Shown here piece by piece: positions 23,033 to 32,419 of a stretch of DNA of 64,000 nt (its first letter is position 1; every line of letters begins with the position of its first letter). Where the stretch lies: NCBI RefSeq assembly GCF_902726565.1, contig NZ_CACVAF010000005.1, positions 298,257-362,256 of the forward strand. Direction: 5' to 3'. Made by a program: the position numbers and the translations under genes. The DNA comes from Yersinia vastinensis (GTDB taxonomy: Bacteria; Pseudomonadota; Gammaproteobacteria; Enterobacterales; Enterobacteriaceae). Under the pieces are notes generated by a model. It was not told where the DNA came from, made no database searches, and was given only the letters and a program-made list of their open reading frames with translations.

Positions 23033-23845
23033 ATGATGAAAATGCATTCATTGGCGATACCACTATTCAGTTTAATTATTTTAACTTCACTGAATGCTCA
23101 TAGCGAAGAGAAGAAAACCATTAAGCTAGGGTTTAATCCTGGCCCTTATAAAGAGCAATTCGAGAAAGGCGTAGCACCCTATTTAACAAAGAAAGGTTAC
23201 CTTATTGAATATAAAGATTTTAATGATGGCATTCAGGTAAATAATGCGGTCAGCACTGGCGAAATTGATGGCAACATCATGCAGCACCCCATTTATCTAC
23301 AAGCCATTAATGATCGCCTACGTATTGATAATACGGGTATTGTTCAAGTACCAACCCCGCCGATGGGACTATATTCTGATAAACATAAAAAGCATGATAA
23401 GCCGAAAGAGGGAGCGTGGATATCAGTGCCAAATCAACCCTCAAATGAGTACCGTGCAGCTCTTTTACTACAATCTATTGGTTGGATAAAATTAAAAGAA
23501 AAGATTGATCCCGCGACTTTCTCTCAAAAGGATATTGCAGAGAATCCATATCATTTAGTGATTAAAGAAATGGATAATGCCCAGCAAGTTAGAGCATTGC
23601 CTGATGTTGACTTTGGTGCTATTCAAGGAAACTTTGCAGTCTCTAATGGTATAAAACTTACCTCGGCCCTGCAACTTGAAAAACCGACTCCTCAGTTTGT
23701 TAATGTGGTAACGGTTGCCGGGAAAAATAAAGATGCTAAATTTGCCAAGGATATTATTGCTGGATATCACTCACCTGAATTCAAAAAATACATTCTGGAA
23801 AATGAAAAGTATGCCGGTTATATGCTGCCTGCTTATCTGAACTAA
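23033..23845 (+). CDS. MetQ/NlpA-family substrate-binding protein
   Basis: A 270-residue periplasmic binding protein of the NlpA lipoprotein family (methionine type). The N-terminus is a type I signal peptide (PLFSLIILTSLNAHS, likely cut before EEKK), and there is no cysteine anywhere in the protein, so unlike E. coli MetQ it cannot be lipid-anchored. Family features KLGFNPGPYKEQF and DGNIMQHPIYLQ are present. ATG 23033 or 23036 could be the start; the GGGAA site favours 23036. It is followed after 12 bases by metN- and metI-like genes. The ligand is probably methionine or a relative, but is not proven by sequence. Confidence 0.88.
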   Translation: MMKMHSLAIPLFSLIILTSLNAHSEEKKTIKLGFNPGPYKEQFEKGVAPYLTKKGYLIEYKDFNDGIQVNNAVSTGEIDGNIMQHPIYLQAINDRLRIDNTGIVQVPTPPMGLYSDKHKKHDKPKEGAWISVPNQPSNEYRAALLLQSIGWIKLKEKIDPATFSQKDIAENPYHLVIKEMDNAQQVRALPDVDFGAIQGNFAVSNGIKLTSALQLEKPTPQFVNVVTVAGKNKDAKFAKDIIAGYHSPEFKKYILENEKYAGYMLPAYLN

Positions 23846-23857
23846 TGGAATAACTTG

Positions 23858-24874
23858 ATGATTGAGCTTCAGCATATTTCTAAAACATTTGAACGCAAAG
23901 GGATAAAACTTCAGGCGCTTGATGATGTCAGTTTAACTATCGACGATGGCGATATATTTGGCATTATCGGCTATAGCGGAGCGGGAAAAAGTACCTTACT
24001 GCGGATGGTCAATTCACTGGAAAGTCCTACGTCAGGAAATGTCGTGATTGATGGTAAGAATTTGCATGAATTTAACCATGAACAGCTTAGACTCCTGAAA
24101 AAAAACATTGGGATGATATTCCAAAATTTTAATTTACTGGAATCAAAGACCGTTTTTAAAAATGTCGCTATGCCGCTTATCTTATTAGGAAAAAATAAAA
24201 AATTTATTCAGGAGCGAGTTGCTGAATTACTGGATTTTGTTGGGTTGGGTGATAAAAGTCATAGTTTCCCAAGTGAGCTATCGGGCGGTCAAAAGCAGCG
24301 GGTCGGCATAGCTCGCGCACTGGCAACGAACCCTTCAATTCTATTATGTGATGAAGCAACGTCATCACTGGATCCGCAAACTACCGCTCAGATTTTACTC
24401 TTACTGAAGAAAATAAATCAGCAATATAATATTACCGTGCTGCTGATTACCCATGAAATGTCAGTCATCCAAAAGATATGTAATAAGGTGGCAGTCATGG
24501 AGAACGGCCAGATCATTGAACAAGGCTCAGTATTAACCGTCTTCGGTCATCCTACTCATCCTACAACCATTAACTTTGTACGTACCGTAATAAAAGACAG
24601 TTTGCCTGAGAGTGTAAAAAAACAATTAGACAGCAGTCATGCCGGTCGCCAATTCAGATTAGCGTTTATGGGAACTATCGCCACACAACCGGTCATTAAC
24701 CAGTTAATCAAACAATATGACATCGACGTCAACATCCTGTTTGCCAACATGTCAGAGATACAGGACACCACGCTGGGTCATATGGTGCTGCTATTAACCG
24801 GAGATAACCACACGATTGAAAGCGCCATCACTTATCTGGCAGAAACAGGAATTGATATACAGGAAATAAATTGA
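23858..24874 (+). CDS. MetN-type ABC transporter ATPase
   Basis: A 338-residue ATP-binding subunit. Walker A (GYSGAGKST) is at residues 38-46, signature LSGGQKQR near 141-148, and Walker B ILLCDEATSSLD just after. The C-terminal 90 residues (FRLAFMGTIATQP to ETGIDIQEIN) form the NIL domain that in MetN binds methionine and inhibits transport. ATG 23858 is preferred over the TTG one codon upstream. It ends in an ATGA overlap with the permease gene. A methionine-family importer paralogue is the likely role. Confidence 0.92.
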   Translation: MIELQHISKTFERKGIKLQALDDVSLTIDDGDIFGIIGYSGAGKSTLLRMVNSLESPTSGNVVIDGKNLHEFNHEQLRLLKKNIGMIFQNFNLLESKTVFKNVAMPLILLGKNKKFIQERVAELLDFVGLGDKSHSFPSELSGGQKQRVGIARALATNPSILLCDEATSSLDPQTTAQILLLLKKINQQYNITVLLITHEMSVIQKICNKVAVMENGQIIEQGSVLTVFGHPTHPTTINFVRTVIKDSLPESVKKQLDSSHAGRQFRLAFMGTIATQPVINQLIKQYDIDVNILFANMSEIQDTTLGHMVLLLTGDNHTIESAITYLAETGIDIQEIN

Positions 24875-25533
24875 TGATCGAAACGGCAATTACTCTGGAG
24901 CAATTTATCCAGGCACTGCACGATACCTTGGTGATGGTCAGTATTTCTTTGGTGATCGGTTCTCTTATTGGTATTCCTTTAGGTATTTTACTGGTGGTGA
25001 CCCGGCCTGGCGGGCTTATTAAGAATCGTGTTTTTTATAATATTCTTAACCCTATTATCAATATTATCCGCTCACTGCCCTTTATTATTTTGATGGTGGC
25101 GATCATTCCGCTGACCCGCCTGATTGTGAATACCACCATAGGCACTTCAGGGGCGATTGTGCCACTGATTATTTTTATCGCACCTTATATTGCTAGGCTG
25201 GTCGAAAATTCACTGCTGGATGTTAACCCCGGAATTCTGGAAGCCGCAAAATCGATGGGGGCGACGCCATTACAAGCCATTTGGTATTTTTTGTTACCTG
25301 AAGCTCTTTCATCGTTAATATTGGCATTGACCACCGCAACCATTGGCCTGATTGGTGCAACAGCGATGGCCGGTACTGTCGGTGGTGGCGGGATTGGCGA
25401 TTTGGCGATTACTTACGGTTATCAGCGTTTTGATACTTTCGTGACGGTAACCACGGCCATTGTATTAATTATCACCGTGCAACTCATCCAGTCGCTGGGG
25501 AATTTATTTGCTCGTAAAATTCGTCGTGAGTGA
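24874..25533 (+). CDS. MetI-type ABC transporter permease
   Basis: A 219-residue inner-membrane permease with about five helices. The EAA coupling loop is ILEAAKSMGATPLQAIWYFLLPEA, and the family segment TAMAGTVGGGGIGDLAI follows. ATG 24874 overlaps the metN-like stop. It completes a Q-N-I transporter set; E. coli has the order N-I-Q. A bidirectional terminator follows at once. Confidence 0.93.
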   Translation: MIETAITLEQFIQALHDTLVMVSISLVIGSLIGIPLGILLVVTRPGGLIKNRVFYNILNPIINIIRSLPFIILMVAIIPLTRLIVNTTIGTSGAIVPLIIFIAPYIARLVENSLLDVNPGILEAAKSMGATPLQAIWYFLLPEALSSLILALTTATIGLIGATAMAGTVGGGGIGDLAITYGYQRFDTFVTVTTAIVLIITVQLIQSLGNLFARKIRRE

Positions 25534-25538
25534 TCAAA

Positions 25539-25578
25539 AAACCCCTTTTGTTTATCAAAAGGGGTTTCGATTTTTTGC
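25539..25578. terminator. Bidirectional terminator between metI-like gene and chemoreceptor gene
   Basis: AAACCCCTTTTG and CAAAAGGGGTTT form a perfect 12-bp stem with a 5-base loop. T-rich sequence follows on the plus side (CGATTTTTTG), and an A tract precedes it, giving U residues for the opposite transcript. Confidence 0.85.
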
Positions 25579-25596
25579 ATCTTCGTGAGGAGTGAA

Positions 25597-27501
25597 TTAA
25601 ACCTTAAAGCCGCTGATCACCGTTTCCAACTGCAATGTTTGATCCTGCATAGCTTGAGCCGCAGCCGCTACTTGCTCCACCAGCGCCGCATTTTGCTGTG
25701 TCGAGTTATCTAACTGATTAATTGCCAAGTTAACCTGTTCGATCCCCAAGCTTTGCTCCTGACTGGATGCCATAATTTCATTCATCAATGCCGCCACATT
25801 GGAGACACCGCTCATCAGGTCATCCATGGTTGTTCCTGCGTCAGCCACTAACCCCGTACCAATAGCAATATCCGCGACCGAGTCTTCGATCAGCTTTTTA
25901 ATTTCGCGCGCAGAAGTCGCGGAGCGTTGAGCCAAATTACGCACTTCGGAGGCCACGACAGCGAAGCCACGCCCCTGCTCACCCGCTCTGGCGGCCTCTA
26001 CTGCCGCATTCAGCGCCAGAATATTGGTTTGGAAAGCGATGCTATCAATCACACTGATGATATCGACTATTTTTTTCGATGAATGATTGATAGACCCCAT
26101 AGTATCCACGACTTGTTTCACTACCGTGCTGCCTTTTACCGCAACCGTTGAGGCATCCATCGCTAATTGGTTGGCGTGGCTAGCATTATCCGCATTTTGT
26201 TTCACTGTACTGGTGAGTTCATCCATTGATGCAGCAGTCTGTTCAATGGAGCTGGCTTGATCTTCAGTTCGGGCGGATAAGTCCAGATTACCACTGGCGA
26301 TTTGGCGAGAAGCAGAAGCTATCGCCAAACTGCTTTCACCCACTTTCCGCATCATTTGCTGCAAATAGTCGATAAAATCATTGAAGCTCTGGTTAATGGC
26401 ATTGAACTCCGGACTTGTACTTTGTGGCAAGCGCTGGGTTAAATCAGCCCCACCGGCTGACAGTGCGGTGATATTTTCTTTCAAAACCGCCAGACGTTTC
26501 ATAAAGACACGGATAGAAAATACCAAGAAGAGCAGCAATAACAACATAATGGGGATCTGCACTAACCCCAAATGCATCAGAATGCTGTGGCTCTGTTTAA
26601 CCAATAAGCTGGTAGGCAAATCAGTGACCAGATACCACGGACTATTGGCGATAGGGCGGATGAACAGTGTGTGTGATGTTCCATCGACATCAAATTCACT
26701 TTCCAGTGATTTCTGATCTTTCACCTGCGCCAGTAGCCGCTGTGTTTCTGCTGCCATCGGCGAACTGCTGGCAAAATCTGACAAGTTCTTTAACTCAGCT
26801 TTACCGTCGGCCAAAGCACTGCTACCCACAATTTTGCCATCAGCTTCAACAATCAGAATGGTGCCATTCACTTTCTGTTCCATCTCTTTAACCAGGCGGT
26901 TAAAGAAACCTAAAGTGACGTCTATGGTTGAAACACCATATACCTCGTCACCTTTATAAATCGCCATCGCGCAGTTTGTCCTCGGTTGCGGGCTGGCATC
27001 ATCTTGATAAGCCTTAGCCCAGGCACAGAAACCTTTGGGAGCATTGAGGCCATCTTTATACCAAGGTTGTTCAAAGTAATTTTGTGACTCTGGCGAGTTC
27101 CAATGGGTGTTAACGGTTAATTTATTATCCCCATTGCGGGCAAAGAAGGTGCTGAATTTAATCACCCCTTGCTCACGTTTATTCGGTAATGGCCAAATCC
27201 CACCACCAAAGACATTACTGTCGCCATATTGATCCACTAACCCCGGTAATAATTGGTCGATGGTATTACTGTCCATTATGGCAACAGCCTGCGTAATACT
27301 ACGGGCTTGTGCTTCTACTTTATTCATTTGCGCCGTTATAGCCGTCGCGATTTGGTCGACGCTGTTGCCAATAATGGTGCTTTCAGACTGTTTGAGTTGT
27401 GGTGTCACAAAAAACTGAATAACCACCACGGTGATTATCAGCAAGAAAATGAAAAACGCACTAACGAGTAGGGTGAATCGGGCTTGAGTGGTTTTTAGCA
27501 T
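25597..27501 (-). CDS. Methyl-accepting chemotaxis protein with dCache-type sensor
   Basis: A 634-residue chemoreceptor. I chose ATG 27501 (MLKTTQARF), which starts just before the first membrane helix ([20 protein letters not shown]); the frame is open 21 codons further upstream. A periplasmic sensor of about 270 residues has dCache features (FGGGIWPLP, then [13 protein letters not shown]). The second helix is [13 protein letters not shown], followed by HAMP and the signalling hairpin tip ([24 protein letters not shown]). There is no NWETF-type pentapeptide at the C-terminus, so it would need help from other receptors for adaptation. The ligand is unknown; such sensors often bind amino acids or carboxylates. 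Confidence 0.9.
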   Translation of the reverse strand: MLKTTQARFTLLVSAFFIFLLIITVVVIQFFVTPQLKQSESTIIGNSVDQIATAITAQMNKVEAQARSITQAVAIMDSNTIDQLLPGLVDQYGDSNVFGGGIWPLPNKREQGVIKFSTFFARNGDNKLTVNTHWNSPESQNYFEQPWYKDGLNAPKGFCAWAKAYQDDASPQPRTNCAMAIYKGDEVYGVSTIDVTLGFFNRLVKEMEQKVNGTILIVEADGKIVGSSALADGKAELKNLSDFASSSPMAAETQRLLAQVKDQKSLESEFDVDGTSHTLFIRPIANSPWYLVTDLPTSLLVKQSHSILMHLGLVQIPIMLLLLLFLVFSIRVFMKRLAVLKENITALSAGGADLTQRLPQSTSPEFNAINQSFNDFIDYLQQMMRKVGESSLAIASASRQIASGNLDLSARTEDQASSIEQTAASMDELTSTVKQNADNASHANQLAMDASTVAVKGSTVVKQVVDTMGSINHSSKKIVDIISVIDSIAFQTNILALNAAVEAARAGEQGRGFAVVASEVRNLAQRSATSAREIKKLIEDSVADIAIGTGLVADAGTTMDDLMSGVSNVAALMNEIMASSQEQSLGIEQVNLAINQLDNSTQQNAALVEQVAAAAQAMQDQTLQLETVISGFKV

Positions 27502-27759
27502 TATCGAGTCGCTCAATGTAAGAGAGCTGGATAGCTCCAGATCTATTAACGGCATTTCTCGCACAGACTTGATAACACAAAGAAACGATTTTTTCGTTCC
27601 TCTCCTGTGATCACAATTTCAGTGTAATAAACCCGCAACTAGCACTGATTTAAGTGAAATTTAAAGAGATAACACCGTAGATAGTCATTGTTTTATCGTG
27701 CAATTCTGGCCTACTCTTGAAGAAGATCATGTGTGTTTTTAACTCAATGGGAGTATGTC

Positions 27760-28332
27760 ATGTCACAGCAACCCCTTAAAATTGTTACCTTGCTGGGTAG
27801 TTTACGGAGTGGTTCCTACAACGCCATGGTGGCACGTGCACTGCCCAAATTAGCACCCGCGGGAGTGACGATTGAAGCCCTGCCTTCTATCCGCGACATC
27901 CCACTTTATGATGCTGACGTGCAACAGGAAGATGGATTCCCAGCCGCCATTCAGGCTATTGCTGACCAGATTCGTCAGGCCGATGGGGTCATTATCGTGA
28001 CTCCGGAATATAACTATTCCGTTCCGGGTGGGCTGAAAAATGCCATCGACTGGCTATCTCGTTTACCTAACCAACCCTTGGCGGGCAAACCAGTGGCGAT
28101 TCAGACTAGCTCAATGGGGCCTGTGGGTGGCGCACGCTGCCAATATCACTTACGCCAGATTTTGGTCTTCCTTGATGCGATGGTGATGAATAAGCCTGAA
28201 TTTATGGGTGGCGTCATTCAAAGCAAAGTCGATGAGCAATCCAAAGAACTGATTGACCAAGGCACACTGGATTTCCTCACCAGCCAGCTTTCTGCCTTTG
28301 CTACCTATATTGATCGCGTTCGTGTGAAATAA
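27760..28332 (+). CDS. chrR: NAD(P)H-dependent quinone/chromate reductase ChrR
   Basis: A 190-residue flavoprotein matching E. coli ChrR (YieF). FMN-binding motifs GSLRSGSYN and PEYNYSVPGGLKNAIDWLSRLP are present, and the rest is nearly collinear (GGARCQYHLRQILVFLDAMVMNKPEF). It reduces quinones by two electrons, guarding against oxidative stress, and can reduce chromate. ATG 27760 with GGGAG upstream was chosen; the open frame begins 9 codons earlier. In E. coli chrR lies beside adeP; here a kinase/regulator/HbpS-like block lies between them. Confidence 0.95.
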   Translation: MSQQPLKIVTLLGSLRSGSYNAMVARALPKLAPAGVTIEALPSIRDIPLYDADVQQEDGFPAAIQAIADQIRQADGVIIVTPEYNYSVPGGLKNAIDWLSRLPNQPLAGKPVAIQTSSMGPVGGARCQYHLRQILVFLDAMVMNKPEFMGGVIQSKVDEQSKELIDQGTLDFLTSQLSAFATYIDRVRVK

Positions 28333-28343
28333 TCTGTCATCAA

Positions 28344-28380
28344 AAAAACCCTCACGGCTTTGCGGCCTTGGGGGTTTTCT
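28344..28380 (+). terminator. chrR terminator
   Basis: AAAAAACCCTCA and TGGGGGTTTTCT form a stem (one T-G pair) with a GC-rich inner part and T residues after it, just downstream of the chrR stop. It separates chrR from the sensor-kinase gene. Confidence 0.75.
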
Positions 28381-28438
28381 CCCTGTCACGACACATGTTA
28401 TCAATAGCCACCTTCTCTTTTGTGGATACCCCTGACTG

Positions 28439-29788
28439 ATGGCCATTAAAATCACGCTTTGGCTTATTCTGACCCTAATATCCACTTCCTGGCTGAGTTG
28501 GTACGGGCTAAACACACAACAAGCCGAACGTGAAGCAGAGTTCCGCACCACTCACCGTGAACTGAGCCAACAACTGGCCCAGCAACAGGCTATTTTATTT
28601 TTGGCGTTAGAACCAAGCCAGCTAACGCAATTGCAGCGTCATTTTCCACAGTTGGTAGCGATAAACCAAATCCCCGCAGACAGCTCAAAAGCAGGTCAAC
28701 TTAGCTTGCACATTCAGGGGGGGGATTACCGACTATCTAACTCATACAGTGGCAGCGGTTTACAAGTTAATGGCCAAAAATTACTGCAAGTGGTGGGCTT
28801 ACCCGCGCATTTTGACAGTTTAGTGTTGCTCTATCAGCAGCATCAACTGGCTGTTTTGGGCCATTCATCAGCCGAGAGCTTCTGGCAGTGGCAAAAACCT
28901 TTGGGGGATGGAGCGCAATCTTTCACTTTAGTCGCCCATGCAACCCCGGCTTGGCGTGATTTACCTTGGTTCACCGCCCTGCTATTTTCGCTAATAACTG
29001 CCGCCGCACTCTATGGCTGGCAACGCTGGCAGCAATTGGCACAATATCGTGCACATGCCGAGCAACGCGCCAAATTTGCCGACCAAGCCAGACTGAATGC
29101 CATGGGGGAAATTGCGACCGGGATCGCCCATGAATTAAACCAGCCACTGACCGCTACGCTGACTTATAACCAAACCGCACTAAGATTATTGCCACCACAA
29201 GATGAGAAAGTGGCACCATTGCTGGTGGCTTCAGTGGCACAAATCAAACGGATTGCTGCTTTGCTGGATCGCCTGCGCACTTTACTCAGCCGTGGGCAGA
29301 TAAACTTGCAGCCAGTGATAGTGGCCGATATCTGGCAACGCGTTAACGTGTTGTTGAGCCATGAAATCGCCGCAGCTAACGTCACCATTTTAAACACCAT
29401 TCCAGCTCATTTACCTGCACTCCAGAGTGACCCTCTGTGGTTGGAACAGGTTCTACATAACTTACTCAGCAATGCGATTCATGCGATACAAAAGACCCCC
29501 ACGCCAACGGTTTATTTCACCGTTAGCCGGCACACCAAGCAATGGGTTATTCAGATTGAAGATAACGGACCAGGGCTCACTCAACAGCAACTCGATCACT
29601 TGTTTACCCCCTTCTATACCACTCGAGAAAGTGGCTTAGGATTAGGGCTGACGCTATGTGAAACATTAGTACAGCGAATGGGAGGTGACATAAAAGCTGG
29701 GAACAGCGAACATGGCGGAGCCTGTTTTAGCCTGACTTTTCCTCTGATTACTGGGAGCGCGCATGACCAAGCACATTTATCTGATTGA
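28439..29788 (+). CDS. Membrane sensor histidine kinase
   Basis: A 449-residue kinase. Helices at about residues 5-22 and 176-194 enclose a periplasmic sensor of about 150 residues that I could not assign to a family. The phosphoacceptor motif GEIATGIAHELNQPL has His231; the N box NLLSNAIHAI and G boxes EDNGPGLT and ESGLGLGLTL follow, ending near residue 440. The kinase part is of the DctB/FixL group. It overlaps the response-regulator gene by 26 bases, so the two are a cognate pair. A secreted HbpS-like gene follows. The signal is unknown; redox or haem state is a guess from context. Confidence 0.88.
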   Translation: MAIKITLWLILTLISTSWLSWYGLNTQQAEREAEFRTTHRELSQQLAQQQAILFLALEPSQLTQLQRHFPQLVAINQIPADSSKAGQLSLHIQGGDYRLSNSYSGSGLQVNGQKLLQVVGLPAHFDSLVLLYQQHQLAVLGHSSAESFWQWQKPLGDGAQSFTLVAHATPAWRDLPWFTALLFSLITAAALYGWQRWQQLAQYRAHAEQRAKFADQARLNAMGEIATGIAHELNQPLTATLTYNQTALRLLPPQDEKVAPLLVASVAQIKRIAALLDRLRTLLSRGQINLQPVIVADIWQRVNVLLSHEIAAANVTILNTIPAHLPALQSDPLWLEQVLHNLLSNAIHAIQKTPTPTVYFTVSRHTKQWVIQIEDNGPGLTQQQLDHLFTPFYTTRESGLGLGLTLCETLVQRMGGDIKAGNSEHGGACFSLTFPLITGSAHDQAHLSD

Positions 29789-30374
29789 TGACGATGAAGG
29801 CGTACGAGCGGCCTTGACCGCGCTACTCACGACCATGGGTTGGGAAATTAACGCCTTTAGTGACGGCCAGGCCTTCCTCGATACTTTGGTTGTGACCCAG
29901 CCCAGTTGTGTGTTGTTGGATATTCGTATGCCGGGTAAAAGCGGAATGACGATATTAGAAGCTATTCAATCTAGTGATAGCTCACTCCCGGTCATCATTA
30001 TGACAGGGCACGGCAATGTTGAATTATGCCGCCGGGCTTTTAAAGGGGGAGCGCTGGAGTTTTTAACCAAACCCATTGATGCCGATGTGCTCATCGAAAC
30101 CATCAGCATGGCGCTGGAACAACACGAGCAGGCACTGACGACTCAGCAACAGCAGGCCAGCTATCAACAATTGCTCGGTCAACTCTCTGCTCGTGAACGA
30201 GAAGTTGCCGCACTGATTATTCAGGGTGAAACCAGCAAGCAAATTGCACATATATTGTCACTTTCACCGCGAACCGTGGAAGCGCATCGCGCTAACATTT
30301 TTGCCAAGCTAGATGTTAGCTCACTGGCCTTACTTATTCATCACTATGCATCACTGATATCTCGTCATTCCTAG
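29763..30374 (+). CDS. FixJ/NarL-family response regulator
   Basis: A 203-residue regulator. The receiver has acidic residues YLIDDDE, the phosphorylation site Asp53 in LLDIRMPG, and conserved MTGHG and LTKPID. The LuxR-type DNA-binding domain is about residues 140-190 (LSAREREVAALIIQGETSKQI, then PRTVEAHRANIFAKL). It is paired with the overlapping upstream kinase. The likely target is the HbpS-like gene 141 bases downstream, whose upstream region has a clear inverted repeat (30404-30419). Confidence 0.9.
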   Translation: MTKHIYLIDDDEGVRAALTALLTTMGWEINAFSDGQAFLDTLVVTQPSCVLLDIRMPGKSGMTILEAIQSSDSSLPVIIMTGHGNVELCRRAFKGGALEFLTKPIDADVLIETISMALEQHEQALTTQQQQASYQQLLGQLSAREREVAALIIQGETSKQIAHILSLSPRTVEAHRANIFAKLDVSSLALLIHHYASLISRHS

Positions 30375-30403
30375 CCCTACAGGCACGTCGAGTACGCCGG
30401 AGA

Positions 30404-30419
30404 TAGGTAGAAATACCTA
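30404..30419. promoter_or_regulatory. Candidate operator upstream of the HbpS-like gene
   Basis: TAGGTA-N4-TACCTA, a perfect palindrome about 110 bases before the HbpS-like start, and a further GGGTAG 8 bases downstream. Spacing and symmetry suit a dimeric LuxR-type regulator, and the adjacent regulator is the obvious candidate. Confidence 0.4.
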
Positions 30420-30515
30420 GCAAAACGGGTAGTTAGCCGAATGTTTTTTCACCACTTTTCGCCGTAGGATAGCGCCACAGTGATGAAATCACTTCGCTAA
30501 CAATAAGGATTTTAT

Positions 30516-31010
30516 ATGATCAAGCCTATCGCCCTGACCTCCGCCTTATTCATTGGCCTGATAACTCAAGCCTCTGCTGCGGGTTTAAACACTGAACGCA
30601 ACCTCTCTTTGGCGCTAGCCACTGATTTAGCCAGCCGTACCCTCGCGGTATGTCAGGCCGACGGCTATAACGTTGCTGTCACAGTTGTAGACCGTGCTGG
30701 CATCATCAAAACCGTGCTGCGCGCTGATAATGCTGGGCCACATACGGTAAAAGCCAGTGAGCAAAAAGCCTTTACAGCCTTGTCGACCAAAACCCCTAGT
30801 GGACAGGTGATGGAAAATAGCCAGAAAACGCCAGCTGCCAATAACCTGAAAGACATTCCTGGTTTCTTGCTGTTAGGTGGCGGAGTGCCCGTGAAAGCGG
30901 GTGATGAAGTGGTGGGTGCGGTCGGTGTTGCCGGTGCACCGGGCGGGCATTTGGATGCACAATGCGCCACGCAGGCTCTGGAACAAATCAGCGCTCAGTT
31001 GAAAGCATAA
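30516..31010 (+). CDS. Secreted HbpS/GlcG-family (DUF336) protein
   Basis: A 164-residue protein with a type I signal peptide (MIKPIALTSALFIGLITQASA, cut before AGLN). The mature part is a Haem_degrading/GlcG-type domain: VAVTVVDRAGIIKTVLRADNA, then GGGVPVKAGDEVVGAVGVAGA and a final GHLDAQCATQAL. Two cysteines (AVCQADG, DAQCATQ) could bond in the periplasm. In Streptomyces, secreted HbpS of this family binds haem and modulates a two-component system. Here it directly follows a kinase/regulator pair, which suggests a similar accessory role. Haem binding itself is not shown by the sequence. Confidence 0.87.
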   Translation: MIKPIALTSALFIGLITQASAAGLNTERNLSLALATDLASRTLAVCQADGYNVAVTVVDRAGIIKTVLRADNAGPHTVKASEQKAFTALSTKTPSGQVMENSQKTPAANNLKDIPGFLLLGGGVPVKAGDEVVGAVGVAGAPGGHLDAQCATQALEQISAQLKA

Positions 31011-31028
31011 AAACACAAGGTTATAAAC

Positions 31029-31064
31029 AAAACGCCCCCCATCAACCAAGATGGAGGGCGTTTT
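31029..31064. terminator. Bidirectional terminator between HbpS-like gene and adeP
   Basis: AAAACGCCC...ATC and GATGGAGGGCGTTTT form a long stem with a short loop and T residues after it. The A tract on its left supplies U residues for the opposite transcript. Confidence 0.85.
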
Positions 31065-31090
31065 CACGGCAACTTGCCAGTCATGAATTA

Positions 31091-32419
31091 TCAGTGATCA
31101 ACAAAAGCAATTTTCAACACAAACAGCAATGCAACCACGACTACACATGGGCTAATTTCACGCCAACGCCCCGTACCCAACTTCATCAGACAGTAAGAGA
31201 TAAAGCCCAGCGCGATCCCCTCAGTAATTGAGAAGCTAAATGGCATCATCACCGCAGTGACAAACGCCGGAACCGCTTCAGTTAAATCATCCCATTTCAC
31301 CCGAGATAGGCTGGATGTCATCAGCACGCCGACATAAATCAGTGCGCCAGCAGCGGCATACGCAGGAACCATCCCGGCCAGTGGGGAAATAAACATAACC
31401 AGCAGGAATAGGATCCCAACCACCACGGCAGTTAAACCAGTACGGCCACCAACTGACACACCTGAGGAACTTTCGATATAAGCGGTGACTGACGATGTAC
31501 CAATAAAAGCACCGGCAACCGAGCTGATGCTATCCACATACAGCGCTTGTTTCATACGCGGGAACTTGCCTTTATGGTCGGTCAAACCGGCTTTATCCGT
31601 CACACCAATCAATGTGCCGGATGAATCAAAAAGGTTAACCAGCATGAACGAGAAAATAATCCCCGCCATACCAATATTCAGTGCACCGGCTAAATCGACC
31701 TGCCCAACCACTGACGTCACACTTGGCGGCATGGAGAAAATACCGGAGTAATGCACATCACCCAGCGCCCAGCCAATTAAGGTGGTTACCACAATAGAAA
31801 CCAGCACCGCAGCATGAATATTACGTGATGCCAGCACCGCGATAATAAAGAAGCCCAATGCTCCCAACAGCACACTGTGAGAGGTCAGATCCCCTACCAT
31901 CACCAACGTATCCGGATTTGCCACCACGATACCGGCATTTTTCAGCCCCATCATGGCAATAAACAAGCCAATACCACTGGTGATCCCCACCCGTAGACTC
32001 AATGGAATGTTAGCAATCATCCAGTAACGAATGCGGAAAATGGTCAGTAAAAGGAAACCGATTGCGCCCCAGAAGATAGCCCCCATGCCCACTTGCCATG
32101 AAATCCCCATCGCACCAACTACAACAAAAGCGAAGAAAGCATTAAGCCCCATCGCCGGTGCCAACGCGACTGGCAGGTTAGCCAACAGGCCCATAAAAAT
32201 ACTGCCGAAAGCGGCAATCAGGCAGGTGGTCACAAACACAGCCTGCACATCCATCCCCGCAACCCCTAAAATTTGCGGGTTGACGAATACGATATAGACC
32301 ATGGTCAGGAATGTGGTCATACCCGCAATTAGCTCAGTGCGCGCGGTTGTACCGTGTTGTTTTAGTTTAAATACACGTTCGAGCAGCCCCTGCTCAGTAT
32401 CAAGGTTTGGTTTACTCAT
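31091..32419 (-). CDS. adeP: Adenine permease AdeP (NCS2/AzgA type)
   Basis: A 442-residue inner-membrane permease with about 13-14 helices, matching E. coli AdeP (YieG/PurP). Typical segments are TELIAGMTTFLTMVYIVFVN, the substrate-site region LAPAMGLNAFFAF and the SSGVSVGGRTGL loop. It imports adenine with protons. It converges on the HbpS-like gene and is divergent from yieH, the E. coli arrangement. The 284-base upstream region has no clear purine riboswitch; a weak PurR-like site could lie near 32470. Confidence 0.94.
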   Translation of the reverse strand: MSKPNLDTEQGLLERVFKLKQHGTTARTELIAGMTTFLTMVYIVFVNPQILGVAGMDVQAVFVTTCLIAAFGSIFMGLLANLPVALAPAMGLNAFFAFVVVGAMGISWQVGMGAIFWGAIGFLLLTIFRIRYWMIANIPLSLRVGITSGIGLFIAMMGLKNAGIVVANPDTLVMVGDLTSHSVLLGALGFFIIAVLASRNIHAAVLVSIVVTTLIGWALGDVHYSGIFSMPPSVTSVVGQVDLAGALNIGMAGIIFSFMLVNLFDSSGTLIGVTDKAGLTDHKGKFPRMKQALYVDSISSVAGAFIGTSSVTAYIESSSGVSVGGRTGLTAVVVGILFLLVMFISPLAGMVPAYAAAGALIYVGVLMTSSLSRVKWDDLTEAVPAFVTAVMMPFSFSITEGIALGFISYCLMKLGTGRWREISPCVVVVALLFVLKIAFVDH

